Shown here in pieces: positions 8,219-14,956 of a DNA stretch of 18,834 nucleotides (position 1 is the stretch's first letter; each line of letters begins with the position of its first letter). The DNA comes from an uncultured Collinsella sp. (lineage in GTDB: Bacteria; Actinomycetota; Coriobacteriia; Coriobacteriales; Coriobacteriaceae): NCBI GenBank assembly GCA_900554135.1, contig USFU01000015.1, positions 1 through 18,834 on the forward strand, in the 5' to 3' direction. The notes under the pieces are model-generated. The model was given only the letters and a program-made list of their open reading frames with translations, searched no databases and was not told the DNA's origin. A program made the position numbers and the translations under genes.

Positions 8219-8238
8219 ATAAAAGCGATAAAGCTATG

Positions 8239-9528
8239 CTAGCAGATGCAGCCGTCGGCAAGCGTCTGCTTACCGCCGACGAACACATCGGTGGCACGAC
8301 CGGTGAGCGTACGGCCGGCAAAACCGGAGTTCTCGGCGCGCGACTCGTAGCCGTCCTCGCCGACCGTCCAGGTGGCGGACGCATCGAACACAGTCAGGTC
8401 GGCAACGGAGCCCGCCTTGACCTGAACCTGGTCGAGGCCCAGGATCTCACGCGGCTTGATGGCCATGAGCTCGACCATGCGGCCCACGCTCATCTTGCCC
8501 GTGTTGACCAGCTCGGTGAGTACGAGCGACAGCGAGGTCTCGAGGCCGATCATGCCGAAGGGCGCAAGCTCGAACTCGCGGGCCTTCTCCCACGGGGTGT
8601 GGGGAGCGTGGTCGGTGACGATGACGTCGACGGTGCCGTCGATGACGCCCTGACGGATGGCCTCGGCGTCCTCGTCGGTGCGCAGCGGCGGGTTGACCTT
8701 GAGCGAGGTGTTGTAGGTCTCGTCCAGGTCGTTCTCGGTCAGGAACATATGGTGCGGGGTGGCCTCGCAGGTGACCTGCACGCCAGCTTCCTTGCCGGCA
8801 CGAACGATCTCCAGGCCATGGGCGGTGGAGATGTGCTGGATGTGCAGCTTGGCACCGGTCAGCTTGGCGATCTCGATGTCGCGAGCGATCTGGAGCTCCT
8901 CGCCGGCAGCCGGCCAGCCCTCGAGGGCCAGACGGGTAGAGACCTTACCCTCGTTGATCTGGCCGTGGCCGACCAGGTCCTCGTCCTGGCAATGGCTCAT
9001 AAAGACCTTGCCGAACATCTTGCCGTAGTCCATGCAGCGACGGAGCATGCCCGCGCCCTGCACGCCGCGACCGTCGTCGGTGAAGGCAACGGCGCCGTGG
9101 GCGACCATATCGCCCATCTCGGACATGGCCTCGCCCTTAAGACCGCGGGTCATGGCGCCCGACGGATAGACGCGGCAGTGACCGACCTCGGCAGCGCGGG
9201 ACTTGACGAACTCCACGACGGTGCCGTTATCGGTGACGGGGTCGGTGTTGGGCATGGCACAAACGCCGGTGAAGCCGCCCTTGGCAGCTGCGCGGGTGCC
9301 GCTCTCGATGTCCTCTTTGACCTCGTAGCCGGGCTCGCGCAGGTGGACGTGCATGTCCACCAGGCCAGGGACGAGGTACTTACCGGAAAGGTCGCGGACC
9401 TCGGCTCCCTCGGCGGCGAGGTTCTCGCCGACCTCGGCGATCTTGTCGCCGTCAATCAGGACGTCAACGACACCGTCAAGCTCGACGGACGGGTCGACGA
9501 CGTGGGCATTCTTAAGAAGCAAGGCCAT
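8239..9528 (-). CDS. pyrC: Dihydroorotase, class I
   Basis: Third step of pyrimidine synthesis: closes carbamoyl aspartate to dihydroorotate. The 429-aa amidohydrolase carries the zinc motif DMHVHLREPG with His60 and His62, then FTDDGRGV, MSHCQDED, LHIQHIST, CEATPHHM and the late-barrel VTDHAPHTPWEK, all expected of an active class I enzyme. Inactive pyrC-like paralogues lack these histidines. The frame is open further upstream (468 aa), but GGAGGTG 6 nt before the ATG at 9528 and the start MALLLKNAHVVDP fix the start. It overlaps the end of pyrB by 17 nt. Confidence 0.97.
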   Translation of the reverse strand: MALLLKNAHVVDPSVELDGVVDVLIDGDKIAEVGENLAAEGAEVRDLSGKYLVPGLVDMHVHLREPGYEVKEDIESGTRAAAKGGFTGVCAMPNTDPVTDNGTVVEFVKSRAAEVGHCRVYPSGAMTRGLKGEAMSEMGDMVAHGAVAFTDDGRGVQGAGMLRRCMDYGKMFGKVFMSHCQDEDLVGHGQINEGKVSTRLALEGWPAAGEELQIARDIEIAKLTGAKLHIQHISTAHGLEIVRAGKEAGVQVTCEATPHHMFLTENDLDETYNTSLKVNPPLRTDEDAEAIRQGVIDGTVDVIVTDHAPHTPWEKAREFELAPFGMIGLETSLSLVLTELVNTGKMSVGRMVELMAIKPREILGLDQVQVKAGSVADLTVFDASATWTVGEDGYESRAENSGFAGRTLTGRATDVFVGGKQTLADGCIC

Positions 9529-10456
9529 TATCGGCACCTCCAAGCAGCAGATACAGGATAGCCATACGCACGCAGATACCGGCGTAGACCTGCTCCAGGA
9601 TGACGGAGCGTTGCGGGTGGTCGGCCATATAGGAGTCGAACTCAACGCCGCGGTTGATGGGGCCCGGGTGGCAAATGATCGCGTCGGGCTTCATGAGCTT
9701 CTCACGGTCCTTAGTCAGGCCGAAGAGCTTGTGGTACTCGCGAATGGTCGGGAACGGGGCACCCTCGAGGCGCTCCTGCTGTACACGCAGCATGTAGACG
9801 ACGTCCAGCTCGGGCAGGACGGAATCGAGGTCGCTCGTCACGTGGTCGCAGCCCAGAACCTCGGGCGCCGGCGGCAGCAGCGTGCCGGGGGCGACGGCGT
9901 AGGTCTCACAGCCCATGATCTTCAACGCAGGAATCAGCGAGCCGCAAACGCGGGAGTGGGCGATGTCACCGACAACGGCGACCTTCAGACCGTGGAAGTC
10001 ACCCTTGTGCTCCCAGATGGTGTACAGGTCGAGCAGAGCCTGCGTGGGGTGATTGTGCTTACCGTCGCCGGCGCAGATAACACTAGCGGGCGAATTCTGC
10101 GTGACGATGTAGGGAGCACCGGCGTGCTTGTCGCGCACGACGATGCAGTCGATCTTGTAGGCGTTGAGGGTCTCGACGGTATCGACGAGGCTCTCGCCCT
10201 TGACCGTGGAGGTCGAGGAGCCGCCGAAATTGAGGCTGTCGGCCGAAAGACGCTTCTCGGCGAGCTCGAAGGAGCTGCGGGTACGCGTCGAAGGCTCGTT
10301 GAACATGTTGACGATGGTCTTGCCCTTGAGCGTGGGGACCTTCTTGATAGCACGCTCGTTGACCTCGGAGAACGCCTTGGCGGTCTCGAGGATGAGCTTG
10401 ATGTCCTCTTCGGAGTACTCGGTAATGTCGATCAGATGCTTATGATTGAACGCCAC
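9512..10456 (-). CDS. pyrB: Aspartate carbamoyltransferase catalytic subunit
   Basis: Joins carbamoyl phosphate and aspartate. The 314-aa protein has the carbamoyl-phosphate motif STRTR at residues 56-60, STVKGESLVDT for the swinging loop, HNHPTQALLDLYT, VVGDIAHSRV and HPGPINRGVE. A GTG at 10468 would add four residues but lies inside the Shine-Dalgarno GGAGGTGAG, so the GTG at 10456 is preferred (spacer 11 nt, a little long). That Shine-Dalgarno is made by the last codons of pyrR. No pyrI regulatory subunit is nearby, so control is likely at the RNA level through PyrR. Confidence 0.96.
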   Translation of the reverse strand: MAFNHKHLIDITEYSEEDIKLILETAKAFSEVNERAIKKVPTLKGKTIVNMFNEPSTRTRSSFELAEKRLSADSLNFGGSSTSTVKGESLVDTVETLNAYKIDCIVVRDKHAGAPYIVTQNSPASVICAGDGKHNHPTQALLDLYTIWEHKGDFHGLKVAVVGDIAHSRVCGSLIPALKIMGCETYAVAPGTLLPPAPEVLGCDHVTSDLDSVLPELDVVYMLRVQQERLEGAPFPTIREYHKLFGLTKDREKLMKPDAIICHPGPINRGVEFDSYMADHPQRSVILEQVYAGICVRMAILYLLLGGADNGLAS

Positions 10457-10460
10457 GGTA

Positions 10461-11057
<597 letters not shown>

Positions 11058-11084
11058 TCACATGTCTTGACTGCTGACACAGTC

Positions 11085-11125
11085 AAAAAAATAGATGCCC
11101 GACCGCTCAAAGCGGACAAGACACC
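11085..11125 (-). terminator. Attenuator terminator in the pyr leader
   Basis: On the minus strand GGTGTC (11125-11120) pairs with GGCATC (11099-11094), two pairs continue inward past one bulged T, and CCGCT (11115-11111) pairs with AGCGG (11107-11103) around a 3-nt loop, giving 13 pairs including wobbles. TA and then seven T (11091-11085) follow. It stands 40 nt upstream of the pyrR start, where a terminator makes sense only if it is conditional. Confidence 0.75.
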
Positions 11126-11181
11126 CACAGGAAGTACTGCTCATTGACAGCTATGTAATTCCATGTGGGTATCTCGTACCC
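11120..11181 (-). promoter_or_regulatory. PyrR-type antiterminator and anti-antiterminator in the pyr leader
   Basis: GATACCCACA (11173-11164) can pair with TGTGGGTGTC (11129-11120), ten pairs with one wobble. That takes away the 5' arm of the terminator. A competing hairpin GGGTA-CGAGA-TACCC (11181-11167) takes away the 5' arm of this antiterminator. Its loop CGAGA resembles the purine-rich loop PyrR binds in Bacillus leaders. The fold is seen in the sequence; PyrR binding is inferred. Confidence 0.65.
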
Positions 11182-11234
11182 CTTTAATGGTCAAGGCATA
11201 GTGTAGCCAACCTCGGGCTCAAATGCGAGCATAA

Positions 11235-11262
11235 ATACTAGTCAATCCGTAAACGGAGCCAA
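11235..11262 (-). promoter_or_regulatory. Possible promoter of the pyr operon
   Basis: On the minus strand TTGGCT (11262-11257) and TAGTAT (11240-11235) are 16 nt apart, each matching 4 of 6 consensus bases. It would give a leader of about 180 nt containing all three pyr leader hairpins. The match is weak and TACACT nearer the leader (11205-11200) is an alternative -10. Confidence 0.3.
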
Positions 11263-11298
11263 TAGCTCCATAAACCTATATATATTTGTGGGACGCGC

Positions 11299-11327
11299 TT
11301 GAAAACCTTGTTGCGAGCTGGCATAAT
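11299..11327 (+). promoter_or_regulatory. Candidate sigma-A promoter for rpmB
   Basis: TTGAAA (11299-11304) and CATAAT (11322-11327) are separated by exactly 17 nt, each matching 5 of 6 consensus bases. Transcription would start near 11334, giving a leader of about 160 nt that contains the hairpins at 11353-11370 (CTACG/CGTAG), 11396-11426 and 11461-11480. With the pyr leader, these sites account for most of the 451-nt divergent gap between pyrR and rpmB, which has no gene. Confidence 0.6.
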
Positions 11328-11395
11328 CCCCTCTGCCGCACGCAAATCGGATCTACGTCCAGGGCCGTAGCGTGGGCACTATCGCCAAAAGAGGA

Positions 11396-11442
11396 ATATC
11401 TCTGTGTAGATTGCGCACAGAGATATGCTTCTGTGCTATAGT
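11396..11442 (+). promoter_or_regulatory. Perfect 11-bp inverted repeat next to a second rpmB promoter
   Basis: ATATCTCTGTG (11396-11406) is the exact reverse complement of CACAGAGATAT (11416-11426), with a 9-nt spacer. A third TCTGTG lies at 11430-11435. Directly after it is an extended -10, TGCTATAGT (11434-11442), with no good -35. If this promoter is used, the repeat sits over the -35 region like an operator. If the upstream promoter is used, it is a hairpin in the leader RNA. Confidence 0.6.
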
Positions 11443-11460
11443 TCAGGCTTGTTTGTTAAC

Positions 11461-11480
11461 GCGACATGTTCGTTTGTCGC
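11461..11480 (+). promoter_or_regulatory. Hairpin immediately before the rpmB ribosome binding site
   Basis: GCGACA (11461-11466) pairs perfectly with TGTCGC (11475-11480) around an 8-nt loop. It ends 2 nt before the strong AAGGAGGG (11483-11490). The spacing suggests an effect on ribosome access or a protein-binding site, possibly autogenous control by L28; this is inference. Confidence 0.45.
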
Positions 11481-11496
11481 CCAAGGAGGGTCAGTT

Positions 11497-11685
11497 ATGT
11501 CCAAAGTTTGCGAAGTTTGCGGTAAGCACCCCGTTGCCGGTCGCTCCATCAGCCACTCTCACCGCGTCACCAACCGTAAGTTCCGCCCCAACATCCAGCG
11601 CGTCTACGTCGTCGTCGATGGCCACCGTCGCAAGATGAACGTTTGCTCCACCTGCCTCAAGTCCGGCAAGGTTGCGCGCTCCTAA
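11497..11685 (+). CDS. rpmB: 50S ribosomal protein L28, zinc-binding form
   Basis: Component of the large ribosomal subunit. It is 62 aa, beginning MSKVCEVCGKHPVAGRSISH and including SHRVTNRKFRPN and the basic VDGHRRKMNV stretch. Four cysteines (5, 8, 50, 53) in two CxxC pairs form a zinc ribbon, the C+ form of L28. Two further ATGs upstream keep the frame open, but only the ATG at 11497 has AAGGAGGG at a proper distance. It is a single gene, with rpmG not adjacent, divergent from the pyr operon and closed by its own terminator. Confidence 0.96.
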   Translation: MSKVCEVCGKHPVAGRSISHSHRVTNRKFRPNIQRVYVVVDGHRRKMNVCSTCLKSGKVARS

Positions 11686-11753
11686 ATAAGGTCTTACCAA
11701 CAAGTACCTCGGACTCTCCGGGTCAAAGACCTCGCGTTCACATAGAACTTACC

Positions 11754-11785
11754 AAAGGCGTCCTTCACGTGGAGGGCGCCTTTTT
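11754..11785 (+). terminator. rpmB terminator
   Basis: GGCGTCCTTC (11757-11766) pairs with GGAGGGCGCC (11771-11780) around a 4-nt loop, with AAA upstream able to pair into the T run. TTTTT follows at 11781-11785. Strong intrinsic terminator 68 nt after the rpmB stop. Confidence 0.9.
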
Positions 11786-11786
11786 G

Positions 11787-11815
11787 CACTCATTGGAGAC
11801 AGACTTACATGAGTG
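11787..11815 (+). repeat. REP-like palindrome, left copy
   Basis: CACTCAT (11787-11793) and ATGAGTG (11809-11815) are perfect inverted arms around a 15-nt centre containing GGAGACAGACT. The right copy at 12041-12069 is the same element in the opposite orientation, with only two or three differences over 29 nt. Palindromes in head-to-head pairs around a RAYT gene are the known REP arrangement. Confidence 0.7.
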
Positions 11816-11817
11816 TT

Positions 11818-12040
11818 TTCGAGCATAGGGGCCGCGTCACAGATGTCAAAGGGATCTAAGCCCAGCCGGTATGCCTTGTAGCTTGATCAACGGTACGCTT
11901 CGAGTGAGTCAAGCGCGCCTTTTACGGGATTGAGATGGATATAATCGAGCAGCTGCACTGCCTGCGTGTCCGACTCAACCGCGACCCGCGAATAGAGATT
12001 GTCAAACAGATGCCCCGTTCTCCCCGTTTTCCCATTGAAA
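11818..12040 (-). pseudogene. Relic of a REP-associated tyrosine transposase (RAYT, Y1_Tnp family)
   Basis: A minus-strand frame starting at 12038, after the right REP, reads FNGKTGRTGHLFDNLYSR, then VESDTQAVQLLDYIHLNPVK, up to a TGA at 11887-11889. It then continues in the same frame as SSYKAYRLGLDPFD. This is the C-terminal half of a Y1 transposase of the RAYT type: the GHLF box and the LDYIHLNPVK helix are family hallmarks, and the usual WSSY is here stop-SSY, so the TGA replaces the TGG for Trp. The N-terminal half, with the HUH motif, is missing and no start codon fits. Such enzymes move or excise REP palindromes; this copy cannot work. Recognition is from motifs only. Confidence 0.75.
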
Positions 12041-12069
12041 TACTCATGTGAGTCTGTCCCCAATGAGTG
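12041..12069 (-). repeat. REP-like palindrome, right copy
   Basis: ACTCAT (12042-12047) and ATGAGT (12063-12068) are inverted arms around GTGAGTCTGTCCCCA. Read on the minus strand it matches the left copy at 11787-11815 almost base for base, so the two form a long inverted repeat enclosing the transposase relic. Confidence 0.7.
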
Positions 12070-12098
12070 GGGCGATGCAGTAGGTGACTAGTTGTAGT

Positions 12099-12110
12099 TG
12101 AAACGATTCA
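12099..12110 (+). promoter_or_regulatory. Possible Rex-like operator upstream of adhE
   Basis: TGAA-ACGA-TTCA is a perfect 4+4 inverted repeat with a 4-nt spacer, the core geometry of Rex (redox-sensing repressor) sites. The outer bases match the consensus poorly and the site lies about 65 nt upstream of the likely -10. adhE is a common Rex target, which is the main reason to mention it. Confidence 0.25.
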
Positions 12111-12171
12111 TTTAGTTGAAGCGTTTTAGTGTGCCTTTTACGGGAATCTTACCGTTCGCCGAATAATTTCT

Positions 12172-12180
12172 TGCTATCAT
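12172..12180 (+). promoter_or_regulatory. Probable extended -10 promoter of adhE
   Basis: TGC-TATCAT is an extended -10 with a poor -35 (CCGTTC at 12152-12157). It would give a leader of about 34 nt before the adhE ATG, which has AAGGAG at 12209-12214. Confidence 0.45.
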
Positions 12181-12220
12181 GCAAGGCGTAGGGTAAATCT
12201 CCGATCGCAAGGAGACACAA

Positions 12221-14869
12221 ATGGTGAAAAAGTCACCGGAAAACACTACTCCCGCAATTGTGGACAACGTAGAGGCGCTTGAGGCTAAGCTCGCTCAGAT
12301 GCGAGAGGCCCAGGCGCTTTTTGCTACGTACACGCAGGAGCAGGTCGACAAGATCTTCTATGAGGCCGCCATGGCCGCCAACAAGGCTCGTATCCCGTTG
12401 GCGAAGATGGCCATCGAGGAGACCGGCCGCGGCGTTCTTGAGGACAAGGTCATCAAGAACCACTACGCCGCAGAGTACATCTACAACGCTTACAAGAACA
12501 CCAAGACCTGTGGCGTTCTGGAGCGCGACGAGGCTTACGGCATCACCAAGATCGCCGAGCCCATCGGTATCGTGGGCGCCGTCATCCCGACGACCAACCC
12601 CACCTCCACCGCGATCTTCAAGACGCTGATCAGCCTGAAGACCCGCAACGGCATCATCATCTCCCCGCACCCGGCAGCCGCCAAGTGCACCATCGCCGCC
12701 GCCAAGCTCGTGCTTGACGCCGCCGTCAAGGCCGGTGCCCCCGAGGGCATCATCGGCTGGGTCGATGTCCCCTCCATCGAGCTGACCAACATGGTCATGC
12801 GCGACGTCGACATCATCCTCGCCACCGGTGGCCCGGGCATGGTCAAGGCCGCCTACTCCTCGGGCAAGCCCGCCCTGGGCGTTGGCGCAGGTAACACCCC
12901 GGTCATCATCGACGACACCGCCGACGTGCTGCTCGCCGTCAACTCCATCATCCACTCCAAGACCTTCGACAACGGCATGATCTGCGCTTCCGAGCAGTCC
13001 GTGACCGTCATCGACAGCATCTACGACCAGGTCAAGGCCGAGTTCCAGAAGCGCGGCTGCTACTTCGTCAAGCAGGGTGCCGAGATGGAGGCCCTGCGTG
13101 CCGCTATGTTCAAGAATGGCGCCCTCGATCACCGCATCCCCGGCATGGCTGCCGCCAAGATCGCCGAGCTCGCCGGCATCGAGGTTCCCGCCAAGACCAA
13201 GATCCTGATCGCCGAGGTCACCTCCACCGACCCCGCCAAGGAGGAGTTCTCCCACGAGAAGCTCTCCCCGGTCCTGGCCATGTACCACGCCAAGGACTTC
13301 CAGGAGGCCGTCGACAAGGCCGAGCACCTGGTGCTCGCCGGTGGCCCGGGCCACACCGCCTCTCTGTACGTGCACCCCGCCCAGGCCGAGAAGATCAGCC
13401 TGTTCGAGCACGTCATGAAGGCCTGCCGTATCGTCATCAACACCCCGTCCTCGCACGGCGGCATCGGTGACCTGTACAACTTTGGCATGAAGCCGTCTCT
13501 GACCCTGGGCTGCGGCTCCTGGGGCGGCAACTCCGTCTCCGAGAACGTTGGGGTGAAGCACTTGATCAACGTTAAGACTGTGGCCGAGCGCCGTGAGAAC
13601 ATGCTGTGGTTCCGCGCTCCCGAGAAGGTCTACTTCAAGAAGGGTTCCACGCCCGTCGCCCTCGACGAGCTGGGCAACGTCATGGGCAAGAAGCGCGCCT
13701 TCATCGTCACCGACCAGTTCCTCTTCAAGAATGGCAACACCCGCGCCATCGAGGCCAAGCTCGACGAGATGGGCATCGCCCACGACTGCTTCTACGACGT
13801 CGAGCCCGATCCGTCGCTGCAGTGCGCACGTCGCGGCGCCAAGCAGATGGCTCTCTTTGAGCCGGACGTCATCATCGCCGTCGGCGGTGGCTCCGCTATG
13901 GACGCCGGCAAGATCATGTGGATGATGTACGAGCACCCCGAGTGCAAGTTTGAGGACATGGCCATGGACTTCATGGACATCCGCAAGCGTATCTTCACCT
14001 TCCCCGAGATGGGCAAGAAGGCCTACTTCGTCGCCGTCCCGACCTCCTCGGGTACCGGCTCCGAGTGCACGCCGTTCGCCATCATCACCGACAAGGAGAC
14101 CGGCATCAAGTGGCCGCTCGCCGACTACGCGCTGCTCCCCAACATGGCTATCGTCGACGCCGACAACTGCATGACCGCCCCGCGCGGCCTGACCGCTGCC
14201 TCCGGCATCGACGTCATGACCCACGCCATCGAGTCCTACGTCTCCATCATGGCTTCCGACTACACCAAGGGCCTCTCCGAGCGTGCTGCCAAGCTCGTCT
14301 TTGAGAACCTGCCCTCCAGCTTCACGAACGGTGCCAAGGACCCGCATGCCCGCGAGGAGATGCACAACGCCTCCTGCATGGCCGGTATGGCCTTCGCCAA
14401 CGCCTTCCTGGGCCTCAACCACTCCATGGCCCACAAGCTCGGCGCCTTCCATCACCTGCCCCACGGCCTCGCCAACGCCGTCATCCTGACCCGCGTCATG
14501 CGCTACAACGCCGCCGAGGCTCCCGTCAAGATGGGTACCTTCTCCCAGTATCCTTACCCCAACGCGTTGCACAACTACGCCGAGATGGCCAAGTACTGCG
14601 GCATCGAGGGCAAGGACGACAAGGAGGTCTTCGAGAACTTCATCACGAAGCTCGAGGAGCTCAAGGACTTCATCGGTGTCAAGAAGACCATCGCCGACTA
14701 CGGTGTTGACGAGCAGTACTTCCTCGACACCCTCGACGAGATGACCGAGCAGGCATTCAACGACCAGTGCACCGGCGCTAACCCGCGCTACCCGCTCATG
14801 AGCGAGATCAAGGAGCTCTACCTGGACGCCTACTACGGCCGCGAGCCTCAGGATTACGCCCTCTGCTAG
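12221..14869 (+). CDS. adhE: Bifunctional acetaldehyde-CoA / alcohol dehydrogenase
   Basis: Reduces acetyl-CoA to acetaldehyde and then to ethanol, using two NADH, in anaerobic fermentation; family members form long helical filaments (spirosomes). The 882-aa protein has an aldehyde dehydrogenase half (about 1-440) with PIGIVGAVIPTTNPTS, the nucleotide site GVGAGNTPVIID and catalytic Cys255 in NGMICASEQS. The second half is an iron-dependent alcohol dehydrogenase (about 450-882) with AVGGGSAMDAGK and iron ligands Asp664 and His668 (DVMTH), His734 (NHSMAH) and His748 (LPHGLANA). These line up with E. coli AdhE at a constant offset of 11. AAGGAG precedes the ATG by 6 nt. The strong bias to C-ending codons suggests high expression. 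Confidence 0.98.
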   Translation: MVKKSPENTTPAIVDNVEALEAKLAQMREAQALFATYTQEQVDKIFYEAAMAANKARIPLAKMAIEETGRGVLEDKVIKNHYAAEYIYNAYKNTKTCGVLERDEAYGITKIAEPIGIVGAVIPTTNPTSTAIFKTLISLKTRNGIIISPHPAAAKCTIAAAKLVLDAAVKAGAPEGIIGWVDVPSIELTNMVMRDVDIILATGGPGMVKAAYSSGKPALGVGAGNTPVIIDDTADVLLAVNSIIHSKTFDNGMICASEQSVTVIDSIYDQVKAEFQKRGCYFVKQGAEMEALRAAMFKNGALDHRIPGMAAAKIAELAGIEVPAKTKILIAEVTSTDPAKEEFSHEKLSPVLAMYHAKDFQEAVDKAEHLVLAGGPGHTASLYVHPAQAEKISLFEHVMKACRIVINTPSSHGGIGDLYNFGMKPSLTLGCGSWGGNSVSENVGVKHLINVKTVAERRENMLWFRAPEKVYFKKGSTPVALDELGNVMGKKRAFIVTDQFLFKNGNTRAIEAKLDEMGIAHDCFYDVEPDPSLQCARRGAKQMALFEPDVIIAVGGGSAMDAGKIMWMMYEHPECKFEDMAMDFMDIRKRIFTFPEMGKKAYFVAVPTSSGTGSECTPFAIITDKETGIKWPLADYALLPNMAIVDADNCMTAPRGLTAASGIDVMTHAIESYVSIMASDYTKGLSERAAKLVFENLPSSFTNGAKDPHAREEMHNASCMAGMAFANAFLGLNHSMAHKLGAFHHLPHGLANAVILTRVMRYNAAEAPVKMGTFSQYPYPNALHNYAEMAKYCGIEGKDDKEVFENFITKLEELKDFIGVKKTIADYGVDEQYFLDTLDEMTEQAFNDQCTGANPRYPLMSEIKELYLDAYYGREPQDYALC

Positions 14870-14885
14870 TTCTAGCACGGTTTTA

Positions 14886-14924
14886 ACGGCGGGGGTGCAC
14901 GGGTGTTTCACACACCCCCGCCGT
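14886..14924 (+). terminator. GC-rich hairpin after adhE, possible terminator
   Basis: ACGGCGGGGGTG (14886-14897) pairs perfectly with CACCCCCGCCGT (14913-14924) around a 15-nt loop, 17 nt after the adhE stop. No T run follows (CGCTTCTATC), so termination may be partial and the next gene may be read through from adhE. The hairpin could also protect the adhE message 3' end. Confidence 0.55.
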
Positions 14925-14956
14925 CGCTTCTATCGCATCGTTGAAAGGATGCAACC

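Noticed and set aside
8164..9561. 465-codon plus-strand open frame opposite pyrC
   Set aside because: Shadow of pyrC; low-complexity Leu/Gly/Asp/Val/His composition and no ribosome binding site.
11396..11426. The 11-bp inverted repeat as an intrinsic terminator
   Set aside because: No run of T follows on either strand and it lies directly upstream of a -10 element and rpmB.
12041..12069. Reading the inverted 29-nt repeats as terminal repeats of a DDE insertion sequence
   Set aside because: Each copy is itself a palindrome and the enclosed frame is a Y1 (HUH) transposase, a family that does not use DDE-type terminal repeats; no target-site duplication was seen.
12233..14911. 892-codon open frame on the minus strand, antisense to all of adhE
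   Set aside because: AdhE on the plus strand is certain. The antisense frame is open only because C-ending codons in adhE give few stops on the other strand; its translation is low in complexity (Gly, Val, Leu, Asp, His rich) with no domain, and it has no ribosome binding site.
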